From: Deltaproteobacteria bacterium
GTDB lineage: Bacteria > Myxococcota_A > UBA796 > GCA-2862545
Assembly: GCA_016938035.1 (NCBI GenBank)
Contig: JAFGVK010000097.1
Span: 38,531-102,530 of the forward strand
DNA length: 64,000 nucleotides
Direction: 5' to 3'
The position numbers and the translations under genes are program-made. Of the stretch, positions 33,102 to 41,868 are shown piece by piece. Every line of letters begins with the position of its first letter. Position 1 is the stretch's first letter. The notes below the pieces were generated by a model that saw only the letters and a list, made by a program, of their open reading frames with translations, was not told the origin of the DNA and did not search any database.

Positions 33102-35066
33102 TCAGAGGTAGCTCAGCTCGAACTGCCCGTGCCGCTGCCGGAGCAGCGGGAGCAGGGTCTCGGGCGCACGCGCCGGGTCCATCATCCAGGCGAGCAGCAG
33201 ATCGGACAGCAGGCGCTCCTGATCCCGCTCCCCCGCGGTGCGGGCCAGCAGGTGCGAGCGCTCCTGCTGGATCTGGTCCCCCACCACCGCCACCAGCGCC
33301 TGCGCCACGCCCTCGTCCACCTCCTCCTGGAGCAGGCGATCTGAGACGGGGAAGAGCAGCGGATCTGGCGCCAACCCCACCTGTGGGTTCCCCAGCCAGG
33401 TGCGATCTCTGGTCTGCGCCGAGGCGCTGAGCACCTGCTCCTGGTCGCCTCCAGGGCCGCTCAGCCGGACCTTGAGGGTGGCGGAGCAGGTCCTGGTCCA
33501 CTCCTGTACCTCGAAGTGGTAGATGGACACGAGGTCCTGCTGCAAGAGGCGCGGGGTCCGCCGCTGCTCCTCCACCACCCCGTCGAGTTCGGTGCGCGTC
33601 TGCAGCCGCCGCTCGCGCACCTGCGCGAGCTCCTGGGTCGCTCCTCGCAGCTCCTCGGCGAGCGCCAAGACCTCGGCGTGGGCCTGCTGGAAGGCAGCCT
33701 CGGCCCGGTCCAGCGCCACAGCCGCGGCGTCCACCTGCGCCCTCAGCCCCTCCAGCACCGCCCTGCGGGCGGGGACCTGCTCGGCGAGGGCCCGCAGCTC
33801 CGCGGTGGGCGGTGTGCCGGCCACCAGCGCGTCCTTTGCCTGCTGCGCCGCGTCCAGCGCGTCCTCAGCCCGCGCACGCTCCAGCTCCACGTCCGCGAGC
33901 ACCCTCCGCGCGTCGGTCACCGCGTCCCGCGCCGACACCTCTGTCTCCTGGGCGCGTGGGAGCGCCTCCTCCGCGGCGGCGCGGCGATCGGTCAGCGCCT
34001 GCTCCTCCTCCACCAGGGCGTGGTAGCGGTGCCGGAGCTGGTCGCTGCGCTGGTCCAGGGCGGCCCAATCCGGGTTCAGCACCTCCCTGGTGCCCGACAC
34101 ATAGGGGTGCTCGCCCGGCAAGGCGATGACCTCCTCCACACAGCTCAGGGGATCGAGCCGGACCAGCCCCCCCACCTCCGCCTCGCGGGTCCCAGGGCGC
34201 CAGGTCGCGGGGCCTCCCTGCCCCAAGGCGCTCGCGACCATGGCGGAGAGCTGCCCCACCCGCTGCGGCGGCCCCTGAAGGCTTGGAGCGATCACCAGCC
34301 CCCTGTGCTCCAGGAAGCTGCGGCGCAGCTGATCGCGGTGGGCGGCGTCCACAGTGGTCCCGGAGAGCGCGGAGGACAGGGCCGCCTCGGTGTAGGCCTC
34401 CGCGAAGCGCCCCTCGCGCTCCTTGCGGGTGGCGCTCTGGCGCAGGCTGCCGACCCAGGCGCTCTGGATCCGGGCGGACTGCCCCGAGATCACCCCGTCC
34501 ATCGGGAATTGCTGCTCCAGCGCCAGGATCCTGTCCCTGGCCGCGGCGTGGCGCCCCGCCGCCGCCTCAGCCGCCGCCCAGTCCAACCAGGCACGCATCA
34601 GCGCGTCCTCGAGGGCGTCGGCCTGCTCCTGGCTGGGGAAGCCGCGGCGCAGCTCCACCAGCCGCTGAGTCGCCCCCTCCAGGTCACCCGCCGCGGTGGC
34701 GTCGCGCAGCCTGGAGGCCACGATCCCTCCCAGCTCCACCCGGGTCGCCAGCACCCGGCCGTCCGCGGGCCCGATCCGGTGCGCCTGCACCAGGTCCGCG
34801 CCCGCACCCAGCACGTCGCCCCGCTCAAAGCGCTCCCTAGCAGACGCCAAGAGCTGCTCCACCGCCTGCACCCGGGCGTCCTCCAGGCTCGCGGCGAGGG
34901 CGAGATCGTCTGGACGCCGCTCGGCGGCCCGCGCATACCAGTCCACCGCCGAGACCCAGTCGCCCTGCGCGGCGCTGGCGTCTCCGAGCCGCAGGTCTCG
35001 GGCCGCGCCGCACGCGCCGAGGGTGAGGGCCAGGCTCAAGCCGACAAACAGACCGCTCCGCGTCAT
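33102..35066 (-). CDS. Coiled-coil lipoprotein with TPR-like N-terminus
   Basis: ATG 35066 (MTRSGLFVGLSLALTLGAC) was chosen for its lipobox LGAC and the GGGAG site; the open frame upstream has no signal peptide. The 654-residue product has TPR-like helices in its first 200 residues (GDWVSAVDWYARAAERRPDDLALAASL). The middle (about 330-480) is a long Ala/Glu/Arg/Gln coiled coil, and a beta-rich C-terminal part contains EVQEWTRTCSATLKVRL. It probably spans or supports the envelope. No family is recognised. It is convergent with the sodium-pump operon. Confidence 0.72.
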   Translation of the reverse strand: MTRSGLFVGLSLALTLGACGAARDLRLGDASAAQGDWVSAVDWYARAAERRPDDLALAASLEDARVQAVEQLLASARERFERGDVLGAGADLVQAHRIGPADGRVLATRVELGGIVASRLRDATAAGDLEGATQRLVELRRGFPSQEQADALEDALMRAWLDWAAAEAAAGRHAAARDRILALEQQFPMDGVISGQSARIQSAWVGSLRQSATRKEREGRFAEAYTEAALSSALSGTTVDAAHRDQLRRSFLEHRGLVIAPSLQGPPQRVGQLSAMVASALGQGGPATWRPGTREAEVGGLVRLDPLSCVEEVIALPGEHPYVSGTREVLNPDWAALDQRSDQLRHRYHALVEEEQALTDRRAAAEEALPRAQETEVSARDAVTDARRVLADVELERARAEDALDAAQQAKDALVAGTPPTAELRALAEQVPARRAVLEGLRAQVDAAAVALDRAEAAFQQAHAEVLALAEELRGATQELAQVRERRLQTRTELDGVVEEQRRTPRLLQQDLVSIYHFEVQEWTRTCSATLKVRLSGPGGDQEQVLSASAQTRDRTWLGNPQVGLAPDPLLFPVSDRLLQEEVDEGVAQALVAVVGDQIQQERSHLLARTAGERDQERLLSDLLLAWMMDPARAPETLLPLLRQRHGQFELSYL

Positions 35067-35164
35067 CGATACTCCCGCGTCGTCTCTGGAGGATAACCCC
35101 ATCGCCCCCACCATGTTCCCCTCCGTGCGGTGCGTTTCGCGCCACCCGGGCTATGCTCCTGCCC

Positions 35165-35893
35165 ATGAGTGCCACAAGCGAGACCCTGACGACCGAGGCC
35201 CCACCGTACCCCCGCAGAGAGCGGGTCTACCTGGCGCTGGCCGCTACCTTTGTGGTCACGCTGGTGCTCACCAACATCATCGGCGTGAAGCTGTTCCAAG
35301 CCCCCTTCAACCCCAGCTTCGCGCTCACCACCGGCATCCTCACCTACCCCGCGACCTTCCTCCTCACCGACATCGTCTCCGAGGTGTACGGCAAGCGCAG
35401 GGCCGACTTCATGGTGGTGATCGGCTTCTTCCTCTCGCTCTTCGCCCTGGGCCTGATCCAGCTCGCCCTCGCGGTGCCAGCCCACCCCTACTGGGTGCCC
35501 CCCGCGGGCGCGTTTTACCCCGATCTGGAGGGCTACCAGCGCGCGTTCGCCTCGGTGTTCTCGCTCAACGGCCTGCTGATCGCGGGATCGATGGGCGCCT
35601 ACCTGGTGGCGCAGCTCACCGACAACTACCTGTTCCACTTCTGGAAGCGGCTCACCCGTGGCAAGCACCTGTGGCTCCGAAACAACGGGTCCACCTTCAT
35701 CTCCCAGGCGCTGGACACCCTGATCGTCAACGCGATCCTGTTCTATCTGGGCTTCGGGATGGAGTGGATGGTGGGCCTCCAGATCATGCTGACGATCTAC
35801 CTCTACAAGCTGGCCCTCGCGGCGCTGGACACCCCGCTGGTCTACCTGGGTGTGTACGCGGTGCGGCGGCTGGCGCAGGAGCCTGCGCGATGA
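35165..35893 (+). CDS. YhhQ/VUT-family queuosine precursor transporter
   Basis: The product has about 242 residues and six membrane segments. The family pattern is clear: VTLVLTNIIGVKLF, TYPATFLLTDIVSEVYGKRRAD and IDTLIVN-like ALDTLIVNAILFYLGFG. The family imports queuosine precursors (preQ0/preQ1 or queuine). ATG 35165 (MSATSE) is preferred on appearance; ATG 35153 is 12 bases earlier. A TATGCT hexamer lies just upstream, which would make a nearly leaderless transcript. The stop overlaps the next start (ATGA), linking it to pterin genes. Both preQ0 and folate derive from GTP, so the grouping is sensible. Confidence 0.88.
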   Translation: MSATSETLTTEAPPYPRRERVYLALAATFVVTLVLTNIIGVKLFQAPFNPSFALTTGILTYPATFLLTDIVSEVYGKRRADFMVVIGFFLSLFALGLIQLALAVPAHPYWVPPAGAFYPDLEGYQRAFASVFSLNGLLIAGSMGAYLVAQLTDNYLFHFWKRLTRGKHLWLRNNGSTFISQALDTLIVNAILFYLGFGMEWMVGLQIMLTIYLYKLALAALDTPLVYLGVYAVRRLAQEPAR

Positions 35894-36609
35894 GAGCTCT
35901 GGTCACCGGCGCGGCGGTGCGCGTTGGGCGTGCCATCGCCTTGGAGCTAGCCGCCAGCGGCTTCGACCTGGTCCTCCACTACCGGCGCAGCGACGCGGCG
36001 GTGCGTGAGGTGGCGGCGGCCTGCGAGGCGCGAGGGGTGAGGGTGGAGCTGGTCCACGCGGACCTCGCGAGCGTCCACGCCCTGGAGGAGCTGGTCCGCA
36101 CCGTGCTCCGGGGGGCCCCTACCCTCGATCTGCTGGTCAACAACGCCTCTGCCTACGAGGCGGTGCCCTTCGAGGCCATCACCCCCGCGGTGTGGGACGA
36201 GATGATGGCGGTCAACGCTCGGGCGCCGTTCCTCCTCTCCCAGGGGCTCCTGCCAGCGCTGAGGGCCGCCAGGGGGCTGGTGGTGCACCTGGTCGACATC
36301 GGCGCCCAGCGGCCTCCCGCTGGCTACGCGCACTACTCGATGTCCAAGGCGGCGCTCGCGATGCTCGTGCGCGCGATGGCGGTGGAGCTCGCTCCCGAGG
36401 TGCGCACGGTCGGGATCTCTCCCGGACAGGTGGCCTGGCCTCCCGACTACGACGAACAGACCCGCGCCCGCCTCGCGGCCCGCATCCCCCTGCAGCGGGT
36501 CGGAACCCCCGAGGACATCGCCCGCCTGGTCCGCTTCCTCGCTACCGAGGCCCCGTACATCCACGGCGAGATCATCGCGGTGGATGGCGGGCTCTCGTCA
36601 CGGTACTGA
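35890..36609 (+). CDS. Short-chain dehydrogenase, pteridine reductase type
   Basis: This 239-residue SDR has the nucleotide-binding TGAAVRVGRAIA (6-17), the NNAS motif and the catalytic YSMSK. The usual catalytic serine position is an aspartate (HLVDIGAQRPPAGYAHYSMSK), which is the hallmark of pteridine reductase PTR1/FolM-type enzymes. The RR-like basic loop YRRSD after the second strand suggests NADPH. It should reduce dihydrobiopterin, dihydromonapterin or dihydrofolate. Start ATG 35890 overlaps the transporter stop, and a FolB-type gene begins 2 bases after its stop, supporting a pterin pathway role. Confidence 0.87.
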   Translation: MRALVTGAAVRVGRAIALELAASGFDLVLHYRRSDAAVREVAAACEARGVRVELVHADLASVHALEELVRTVLRGAPTLDLLVNNASAYEAVPFEAITPAVWDEMMAVNARAPFLLSQGLLPALRAARGLVVHLVDIGAQRPPAGYAHYSMSKAALAMLVRAMAVELAPEVRTVGISPGQVAWPPDYDEQTRARLAARIPLQRVGTPEDIARLVRFLATEAPYIHGEIIAVDGGLSSRY

Positions 36610-36611
36610 AC

Positions 36612-37232
36612 ATGGACACCATCGAGCTCACAGACTTCTCGGTCCCCTGCATCATCGGGATCCTCCCTCACGAGCGGGTCAGCCCGCAGGCCCTGAGCTT
36701 CGTCGTGAAGATGGGCCTGGAGCTGGACGACGCCGCGGGGGGAGACCTCGACGCCTCGGTGGACTACGCCGCGGTGGCCGCTTGGCTGCGCTTCCTCGCG
36801 ATCCACGGGAAGTGGCGCCTGCTCGAGTCCCTGGGCGCGGCGGCGGCCCGCCTGATCCTGCTCCCGCCAGCCCCCGAAGAGGCCCGCGCCAAGGTGAGCT
36901 CGCTGGTGTTGACCCTGCGGAAGCCGCACGTGCTAGGAGGCGGCGCGGTGCCCGGGATCGTCCTCCGCAGGGAGGCGGGCTGGGCGACCAGGAAATCGCT
37001 CCAGCTCGCGCCAGGGGTAGAGGGGGTGCTCCTCCAGGGCACGCCGGACACCCAGGCCTGGCGGGTCCACCTCGACCCGGGGGTCCGGTGGCGGCTCCCT
37101 CACACCGCCGTCGCCGCGCGGATCGCTGGCTCGCTCCACGACGAGGGCGGCGAGGCCCCGCTCACCGGGGCCCTCCGCGCCGAGGGGGGCGCCACCCTGC
37201 TGGTGGTCGCCCGCCCCAGCCTGGTGGTCTAG
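36612..37232 (+). CDS. folB: Dihydroneopterin aldolase (FolB) fused to a cupin-like C-terminal domain
   Basis: The first 120 residues are FolB-like: DFSVPCIIGILPHER, the DASVDYAAVAAWL region and LLESLGAAAARLIL. The strand SSLVLTLRKPHVL carries the catalytic lysine. FolB converts dihydroneopterin to 6-hydroxymethyl-dihydropterin or epimerises it. About 80 extra residues follow (GVEGVLLQGTPDTQAWRVHL...), beta-rich and cupin-like in rhythm, whereas normal FolB ends near 120. Total length is 206. It is the last of three overlapping or abutting genes and ends 4 bases into the convergent repeat lipoprotein gene. Confidence 0.85.
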   Translation: MDTIELTDFSVPCIIGILPHERVSPQALSFVVKMGLELDDAAGGDLDASVDYAAVAAWLRFLAIHGKWRLLESLGAAAARLILLPPAPEEARAKVSSLVLTLRKPHVLGGGAVPGIVLRREAGWATRKSLQLAPGVEGVLLQGTPDTQAWRVHLDPGVRWRLPHTAVAARIAGSLHDEGGEAPLTGALRAEGGATLLVVARPSLVV

Positions 37233-39538
37233 CGGACGTAGACCAGCCAGCGGGCGCCGGCCTTCTCCTCGTCGGTCCACGGGTCGGACGAGGTGGCCTT
37301 GTCTGGGCCGCAGAGGTACGAGTAGTGGGTGAAGGTCGAGAACTCGCTGGGAATATTCCAGGTGTAGTGGTGATGGCCCCAGGTCGCACCGAAGAGCTGG
37401 AAGGACTCGTTATCGACGAGGTCGTGGTAGTTGCCCTCGAACCAAGCCCCAGACACCTCGGCGTCCGCGACGAAATCGTAGGCCAGAGCCGCCCCGTAGT
37501 GGACCACGTTGGTTCCGCCCACCGTCTCGCCCGGCGCGGTGGTTCCCCGACGATCGTCGGTGAACATGACCCACAGCGAGTGGACCTGCCCCTGCCCCCG
37601 GTCGTAGTCTGCGGGCTCCACCAACATGAAGGAGGTGGTGGGGCTGGTCGCCACGTCTCCGTGGATCGAGCACTCGAACAGGAAGTCCGTGACCTCGCCG
37701 TCCTCGAACAGGCGGGAGGTGCCCCCGGTGTTGCAGCCCTCGATGGTCGCGCACACGGTGTCGGTGCCCATAAAGGGGGAGTTGTCGAAGTGGGCGAAGT
37801 CCGAATTCTGCACCAGCGTCCACCCACCGCCGTCGCTGCTCTGCTCGCAGTAGACCTGGGTGGGCACGCCGGTGGTGCTCGGGGTCACCCACCAGGTGCC
37901 GTCCACCGCGTCAGGGCGCCGCGCGATGAGGTCCGAGCAGCTGTCGGCGGCGCAGGCCGCCACGTCGCCCAGCACCAGCGCGTCGTCGTCGACCGCGCCG
38001 GAGCAGTCCTCGTCGCGGCCGTCACAGACCTCCTCCACTCCGGGGTTGATGGTCCGGTCCAAGTCGTCGCAGTCCCCACCCCTGGCGATGAAGCCCGCGG
38101 GAGCCTCACAGGCCTGCACCTGGAGGAAGGGGTTGCCCCACCCGTCCCGGTCGAGATCCGCGTACCACGGGTCCATGTCCACCGCGTCCTCGTCCACCGC
38201 CTCGTTGCAGTTCTGATCGACGCCGTCGCAGACCTCAGGCGCACCAGGGTGCACTGAGGCGTCCCCGTCCGCGCAGTCGGTGGCGCTGTCCGTGTAGCCC
38301 GCGGGGGCCGCGCAGGCCCTCAGGCTCACCGCGGGGTTGCCGTAGGTGTCCCCGTCACCGTCTGCATACCAGGTAGAGGCGTCCACCGCCTCCTCGTCCA
38401 CCGCGGCGTCGCAGTCATTGTCCAACCCGTCGCAGACCTCGGTGCCGCCTGGGTGGGCGGCGGCGTGGGCGTCGTCGCAGTCGGTGTGGTCGAGCACCGC
38501 GCCCTGCTCGGGGGTGCAGGTGAGGGCGCCAGTGGCGGGGTCGCCGAAGCGATCCCCGTCGGCGTCGGTGTACCAGGTGCGGATGTCCACCGCGTCGGTG
38601 TCGACCTCGCCGTCGCAGTCGTTGTCCAGCCCGTCACAGACCTCTGTGCCGCCTGGGTGGGCGGCGGCGTGGGCGTCATCGCAGTCCGTGGCGTCGGCCA
38701 CAGCGCCCGCGGGGGCCTCGCAGCTCACCGTCTCCTGTGCGGGGTCGCCGTAGAAATCGCGATCCGCGTCGGCGTACCACGAGCGGGCGTCAGCAGCCTC
38801 CTCGTCCACCGCGCTGTCGCAGTCATTGTCCACCCTGTCGCAGACCTCCGGGTTGCCGGGGAAGGCCGAGGCGTCCAGGTCGTCGCAGTCGTCTGCGGTC
38901 GCCAGCCAGCCCTCGGGGGCCTCGCAGCCCTGCGCCGCGTTGCCTGGGTCGCCGTGGCCGTCCTGGTCCAGATCCGCGTACCAGAGTGGGGCGTCCGCCA
39001 CCTCCTCGTCGACCTGGAAATCACAGTCGTTATCCAGCCCGTCGCAGACCTCCGCGTTGCCGGGGTAGCGGGCGGCCTCCGCGTCGTCGCACTCCTCGCA
39101 GGCGGGGATCCCGTCCCCGTCCTGGTCCTCGTAGCCCACCGAGCCGTCGCAATTGTAGTCGGATGGGTCAGCGCAGTCCGACTCGGCGGCGCCCGGGTGG
39201 AAGGCGGCGGAGCTGTCATCGCAGTCCAGGTCGTTGTCCACGTAGCCGGCGGGGGCCGCGCAGGCGTCCGCCGCCCGAGCGGCGTCCCCGTACCCGTCTC
39301 CGTCCCCGTCGGCGAAGAAGGTGAGCGCGTCGATCGGATCCTCGTCCACCTCCGCGTCGCAGTCGTTGTCGAGGCCATCACAGCGCTCGGCCGCGTCGGG
39401 ATAGACGGTCGCGTCGGTGTCGTCGCAGTCCACGTCGGAGAAGGAGCCGTCGCCGTCCAGGTCGACGACCACCTCCTCCTCCTTGCGGCAGGCTGCCAGG
39501 GCGAGGAGCATCAGGATCGAGGTGCGGATGATGGTCAA
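37229..39538 (-). CDS. MopE-repeat lipoprotein with fibrinogen/intelectin-like domain
   Basis: The TTG at 39538 was chosen: GGAGG lies 4 bases upstream and it yields MTIIRTSILMLLALAAC with lipobox LAAC. Of 769 residues, about 20-500 contain some nine repeats of the form DCDDxDA...PGxxEVCDGxDNDCDxxVDEEA followed by WYADxDxDGxG, dense in Asp and Cys. From about 505 comes SCSDLIARRPDAVDGTWWV...YCEQSSDGGGWTLVQ, the opening of fibrinogen-related/intelectin lectin domains, ending EEKAGARWLVYVR. The protein should be anchored in the envelope, probably calcium-dependent and possibly glycan-binding. Both properties are inferred from motifs. Confidence 0.82.
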   Translation of the reverse strand: MTIIRTSILMLLALAACRKEEEVVVDLDGDGSFSDVDCDDTDATVYPDAAERCDGLDNDCDAEVDEDPIDALTFFADGDGDGYGDAARAADACAAPAGYVDNDLDCDDSSAAFHPGAAESDCADPSDYNCDGSVGYEDQDGDGIPACEECDDAEAARYPGNAEVCDGLDNDCDFQVDEEVADAPLWYADLDQDGHGDPGNAAQGCEAPEGWLATADDCDDLDASAFPGNPEVCDRVDNDCDSAVDEEAADARSWYADADRDFYGDPAQETVSCEAPAGAVADATDCDDAHAAAHPGGTEVCDGLDNDCDGEVDTDAVDIRTWYTDADGDRFGDPATGALTCTPEQGAVLDHTDCDDAHAAAHPGGTEVCDGLDNDCDAAVDEEAVDASTWYADGDGDTYGNPAVSLRACAAPAGYTDSATDCADGDASVHPGAPEVCDGVDQNCNEAVDEDAVDMDPWYADLDRDGWGNPFLQVQACEAPAGFIARGGDCDDLDRTINPGVEEVCDGRDEDCSGAVDDDALVLGDVAACAADSCSDLIARRPDAVDGTWWVTPSTTGVPTQVYCEQSSDGGGWTLVQNSDFAHFDNSPFMGTDTVCATIEGCNTGGTSRLFEDGEVTDFLFECSIHGDVATSPTTSFMLVEPADYDRGQGQVHSLWVMFTDDRRGTTAPGETVGGTNVVHYGAALAYDFVADAEVSGAWFEGNYHDLVDNESFQLFGATWGHHHYTWNIPSEFSTFTHYSYLCGPDKATSSDPWTDEEKAGARWLVYVR

Positions 39539-39560
39539 GGTGCCTCCAGAGCGATGCGGC

Positions 39561-39566
39561 AGTATA
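39561..39566 (-). promoter_or_regulatory. Candidate -10 element (TATACT)
   Basis: On the minus strand TATACT is 22 bases before the TTG start of the repeat lipoprotein and is preceded by TG. A weak TCCGGA lies 17 bases further upstream. This is the closest match to a sigma-70 -10 box in the region. Confidence 0.4.
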
Positions 39567-39596
39567 CACCCCGCACCAGCCCGTCCGGAGGACCCG

Positions 39597-40217
39597 CTAG
39601 GATTCCCCCGAACGCCGCGCCGCGCCCGCCCTCGCCGCCTCCTCCCTCGCCATCCAGCGCGACCAGATCTCGGCGCGCTCCGCGGCGCCCAGCAGGGCAG
39701 CCTCACCCAGCTCGGCCCGGGCGCGCTCGGCGATGGGGCGGGCGGTGATCGCCGCGGCCACACTCACGTTGAGCGACTGCGCCAGGCCGTGCATCGGGAT
39801 GGTGATCACCCCAACCGCCGCGGCCTTGGCCGCGGCGCCCACTCCCACCAGCTCGGCGCCCATCCACAGGCACACCGGCTCGTCCACCGGCACCCCCTCA
39901 GGGGGCACCGCGTCGTCGGCGAGATCGGCGATCCAGATCGCATAGCCGGCCGCCTGGATCGCCTCCACCGCCGCCTCGGCGCTGTCGTGCTTGTGGAGGT
40001 GAAGCCAGCGCTCCGTGCCCCGCGCCGCCCCCTGGGAGGGGCTGAAATGCCCCTCCACCAGGTGGACGTGGTGGACGCCGAGCGCGTCGCAGGTCCGCAG
40101 GATCGCGGAGATGTTGTGCCTGTGGTGCACCGCCTCCACCGCCACGCAGACGTGTCCGAGGCGCCGATCCAGCGCCTCCCGGAGGCGCGCCCTGCGCCCA
40201 GGAGTCATATCAACCAT
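39597..40217 (-). CDS. trmH: tRNA/rRNA methyltransferase of the SPOUT (TrmH) family
   Basis: ATG 40217 (MVDMTPGRRARLREALDRRL) matches the usual TrmH N-terminus; upstream extension of the frame is unsupported, and ATG 40208 is an alternative. The 206-residue protein has SPOUT motif 1 (NISAILRTCDALGVHHVHLV), motif 2 (CLWMGAELVG) and motif 3 (VITIPMHGLAQSLNVSVAAAI), which form the trefoil-knot SAM site. TrmH methylates the 2'-OH of G18 in tRNA. It is divergent from yhbY, with about 60 bases between them. Confidence 0.9.
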   Translation of the reverse strand: MVDMTPGRRARLREALDRRLGHVCVAVEAVHHRHNISAILRTCDALGVHHVHLVEGHFSPSQGAARGTERWLHLHKHDSAEAAVEAIQAAGYAIWIADLADDAVPPEGVPVDEPVCLWMGAELVGVGAAAKAAAVGVITIPMHGLAQSLNVSVAAAITARPIAERARAELGEAALLGAAERAEIWSRWMAREEAARAGAARRSGES

Positions 40218-40277
40218 AAGGTCCCCCTCGTCGAAGCTGAGACCCCGGGATAACCCGGTGGCTCTTCGGAGGAACTC

Positions 40278-40571
40278 TTGGAACTCACCGGAAAGCAACG
40301 GCGCTATCTGCGCTCTCTCGCCCACGCCCTCAAGCCCGTGGTGTGGATCGGCCACGACGGGATCACCGACGCGGTCCTAGACAAGGTCGGGATCGAGCTT
40401 GAGAATCACGAGCTCATCAAGGTGAAGATCCTGGAGGGCGCCGCGCTGGACAACGAGGAGGCTGGCCCAGCGCTGGCCGCCAAGGTCCGTGCGGCGCTGG
40501 TCCAGACCATCGGCCACCAGGTGCTGCTCTACCGCCCCAGGTCCGAGGACCCGGACATCAAGCTCCCGTAG
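40278..40571 (+). CDS. yhbY: YhbY-type CRM RNA-binding protein
   Basis: This 97-residue protein is a single CRM domain: ELTGKQRRYLRSLAHALKP, VVWIGHDGITDAVL and the LENHELIKVKIL segment are characteristic. YhbY associates with pre-50S ribosomal subunits during assembly. The TTG start at 40278 is supported by GGAGG 6 bases upstream. The 3' end overlaps the convergent TPR gene by 14 bases. Confidence 0.93.
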   Translation: MELTGKQRRYLRSLAHALKPVVWIGHDGITDAVLDKVGIELENHELIKVKILEGAALDNEEAGPALAAKVRAALVQTIGHQVLLYRPRSEDPDIKLP

Positions 40572-41868
40572 GCAGGAAGGTGGCCAAGCGCGCTGCCTGC
40601 GGCCCCACCTGCGGCGTCTGCGCGCGCACCGACGCCGCGATCTCCTCGGCGTCAGGCCTCCCCTCGGCCCTGGCGACCAGCGCGCCGAGGTAGGCCGCCT
40701 CCCAGGTCTGCGCTCCCGACGGCGGCAGCTCCCCCGCGAGCTCCAGCCCGCGCTTCACCTCGCCCTCCTCCAGATAGAGGGTCGCCAAGGTGAGGAGCAC
40801 CTCCGGATCGGGGGGGGTGTACCCGCACTTGCCCGGCGTGTCACAGGTCTGGGCGTTGGCTGCCTCCAGCGCGAGGATCGCCGCGCGGCGCTCCCCTCCC
40901 CGGACGCGCACCCTCGCCAGCACCTTGTGAATCTCTCGCTGCTTGGGGTATTTCCGCGCCAGCCTGGTGAGGATCTGGTCGGCCTCAGCCAGCTCGTTGT
41001 CCGCCTCTAGCAGCTGCGCGAGGAAGAAGTCCCCCTCCTCGCCACCCTCGGCGGCGATCGCCCGCAGCACCCGGATCGCGGTGCGGACCTCGCCGGACTC
41101 CGCGTGGTACTGGGCGAGCAGCACCCCGGTGTGGGCGTTGCCGATCCGCATGTGGCCCCCTGCGTGGCGAGCGAATTCCCGAAGGGCGTTGCCCGCGTCC
41201 TTGGGGTGGCCCAGCGCAGCCGCAGCCCTCGCCCGCTCCCACCACACCAGGGGCGCGGTGTCGGGGAGGCTCAGCAGCAGCGGGTAGGCGTCCTCTGGCC
41301 GGCCCTCGTCCATCTCCAGGATCGCCTGAGCGAACACTGGGCCCAGCGCCCCAAGCTGATCGCGCAGATGGGGCGGGTACGCCTCCACCACCAGGCCGAG
41401 GCGAGCGGCCACCTCGTCAGCGACGTCCGGGTCCAGATCGTCGGGCAGCAGCCCGTCGAGGGCGCGAGGCCCCTGCGGGAAGCCCTCTGGGGGCGCGTAG
41501 TCCACCAGCTGCCGCTGCTTCTCCTCCAGCTTGCGCTGCTCCTCCGATTTGCGCTCAGCGCGCAGCTCCCGGAGGGTGCGCCGGACCTGCTGCAGCTCCT
41601 CGCCGAGCTGCCCGTGGCGAAAGCGCTCAGCCAGCTCCAGGTGCATCTGGACCCGGATCTCGTCCCCCGCGTTCCCCCAGGCCACAGCCTCGGCGAGGTT
41701 GGCCTTCGCCAGCTCCAGCTCGACCCGCTCCATCAGCGCGACCGCCTCCGGCTCCTCCAGCCCCATCAGCTCGTCGCGCGCCTGCGCCCACTTCTGCTTG
41801 GAGGCGTAGACACCGGCCTTCCTGACCCGATCCGCGGGGCTAGGGAAGAACCAGGACCAGAGGCCCAT
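40558..41868 (-). CDS. TPR-like cytoplasmic repeat protein, unknown function
   Basis: The product has 436 residues and no signal peptide; the start is WSWFFPSPADRVRKAGVYASKQKW. A charged helical region (about 60-130, Glu/Arg/Gln-rich) is followed by TPR-like helical repeats. One such pair is VWWERARAAAALGHPKDAGNALREFARHAGG and another is DPEVLLTLATLYLEEGEVKRGLELAGELPP. One CDTPGKC pair is present. ATG 41868 overlaps the def stop (TGATG); a GTG lies one codon earlier. Translational coupling with def suggests co-expression, but no specific role can be assigned. Confidence 0.75.
   Translation of the reverse strand: MGLWSWFFPSPADRVRKAGVYASKQKWAQARDELMGLEEPEAVALMERVELELAKANLAEAVAWGNAGDEIRVQMHLELAERFRHGQLGEELQQVRRTLRELRAERKSEEQRKLEEKQRQLVDYAPPEGFPQGPRALDGLLPDDLDPDVADEVAARLGLVVEAYPPHLRDQLGALGPVFAQAILEMDEGRPEDAYPLLLSLPDTAPLVWWERARAAAALGHPKDAGNALREFARHAGGHMRIGNAHTGVLLAQYHAESGEVRTAIRVLRAIAAEGGEEGDFFLAQLLEADNELAEADQILTRLARKYPKQREIHKVLARVRVRGGERRAAILALEAANAQTCDTPGKCGYTPPDPEVLLTLATLYLEEGEVKRGLELAGELPPSGAQTWEAAYLGALVARAEGRPDAEEIAASVRAQTPQVGPQAARLATFLPTGA

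Noticed and set aside
38400..38700. Two near-identical blocks about 200 bp apart in the repeat lipoprotein gene
   Set aside because: They encode successive MopE units and reflect internal protein repeat duplication, not a mobile element.
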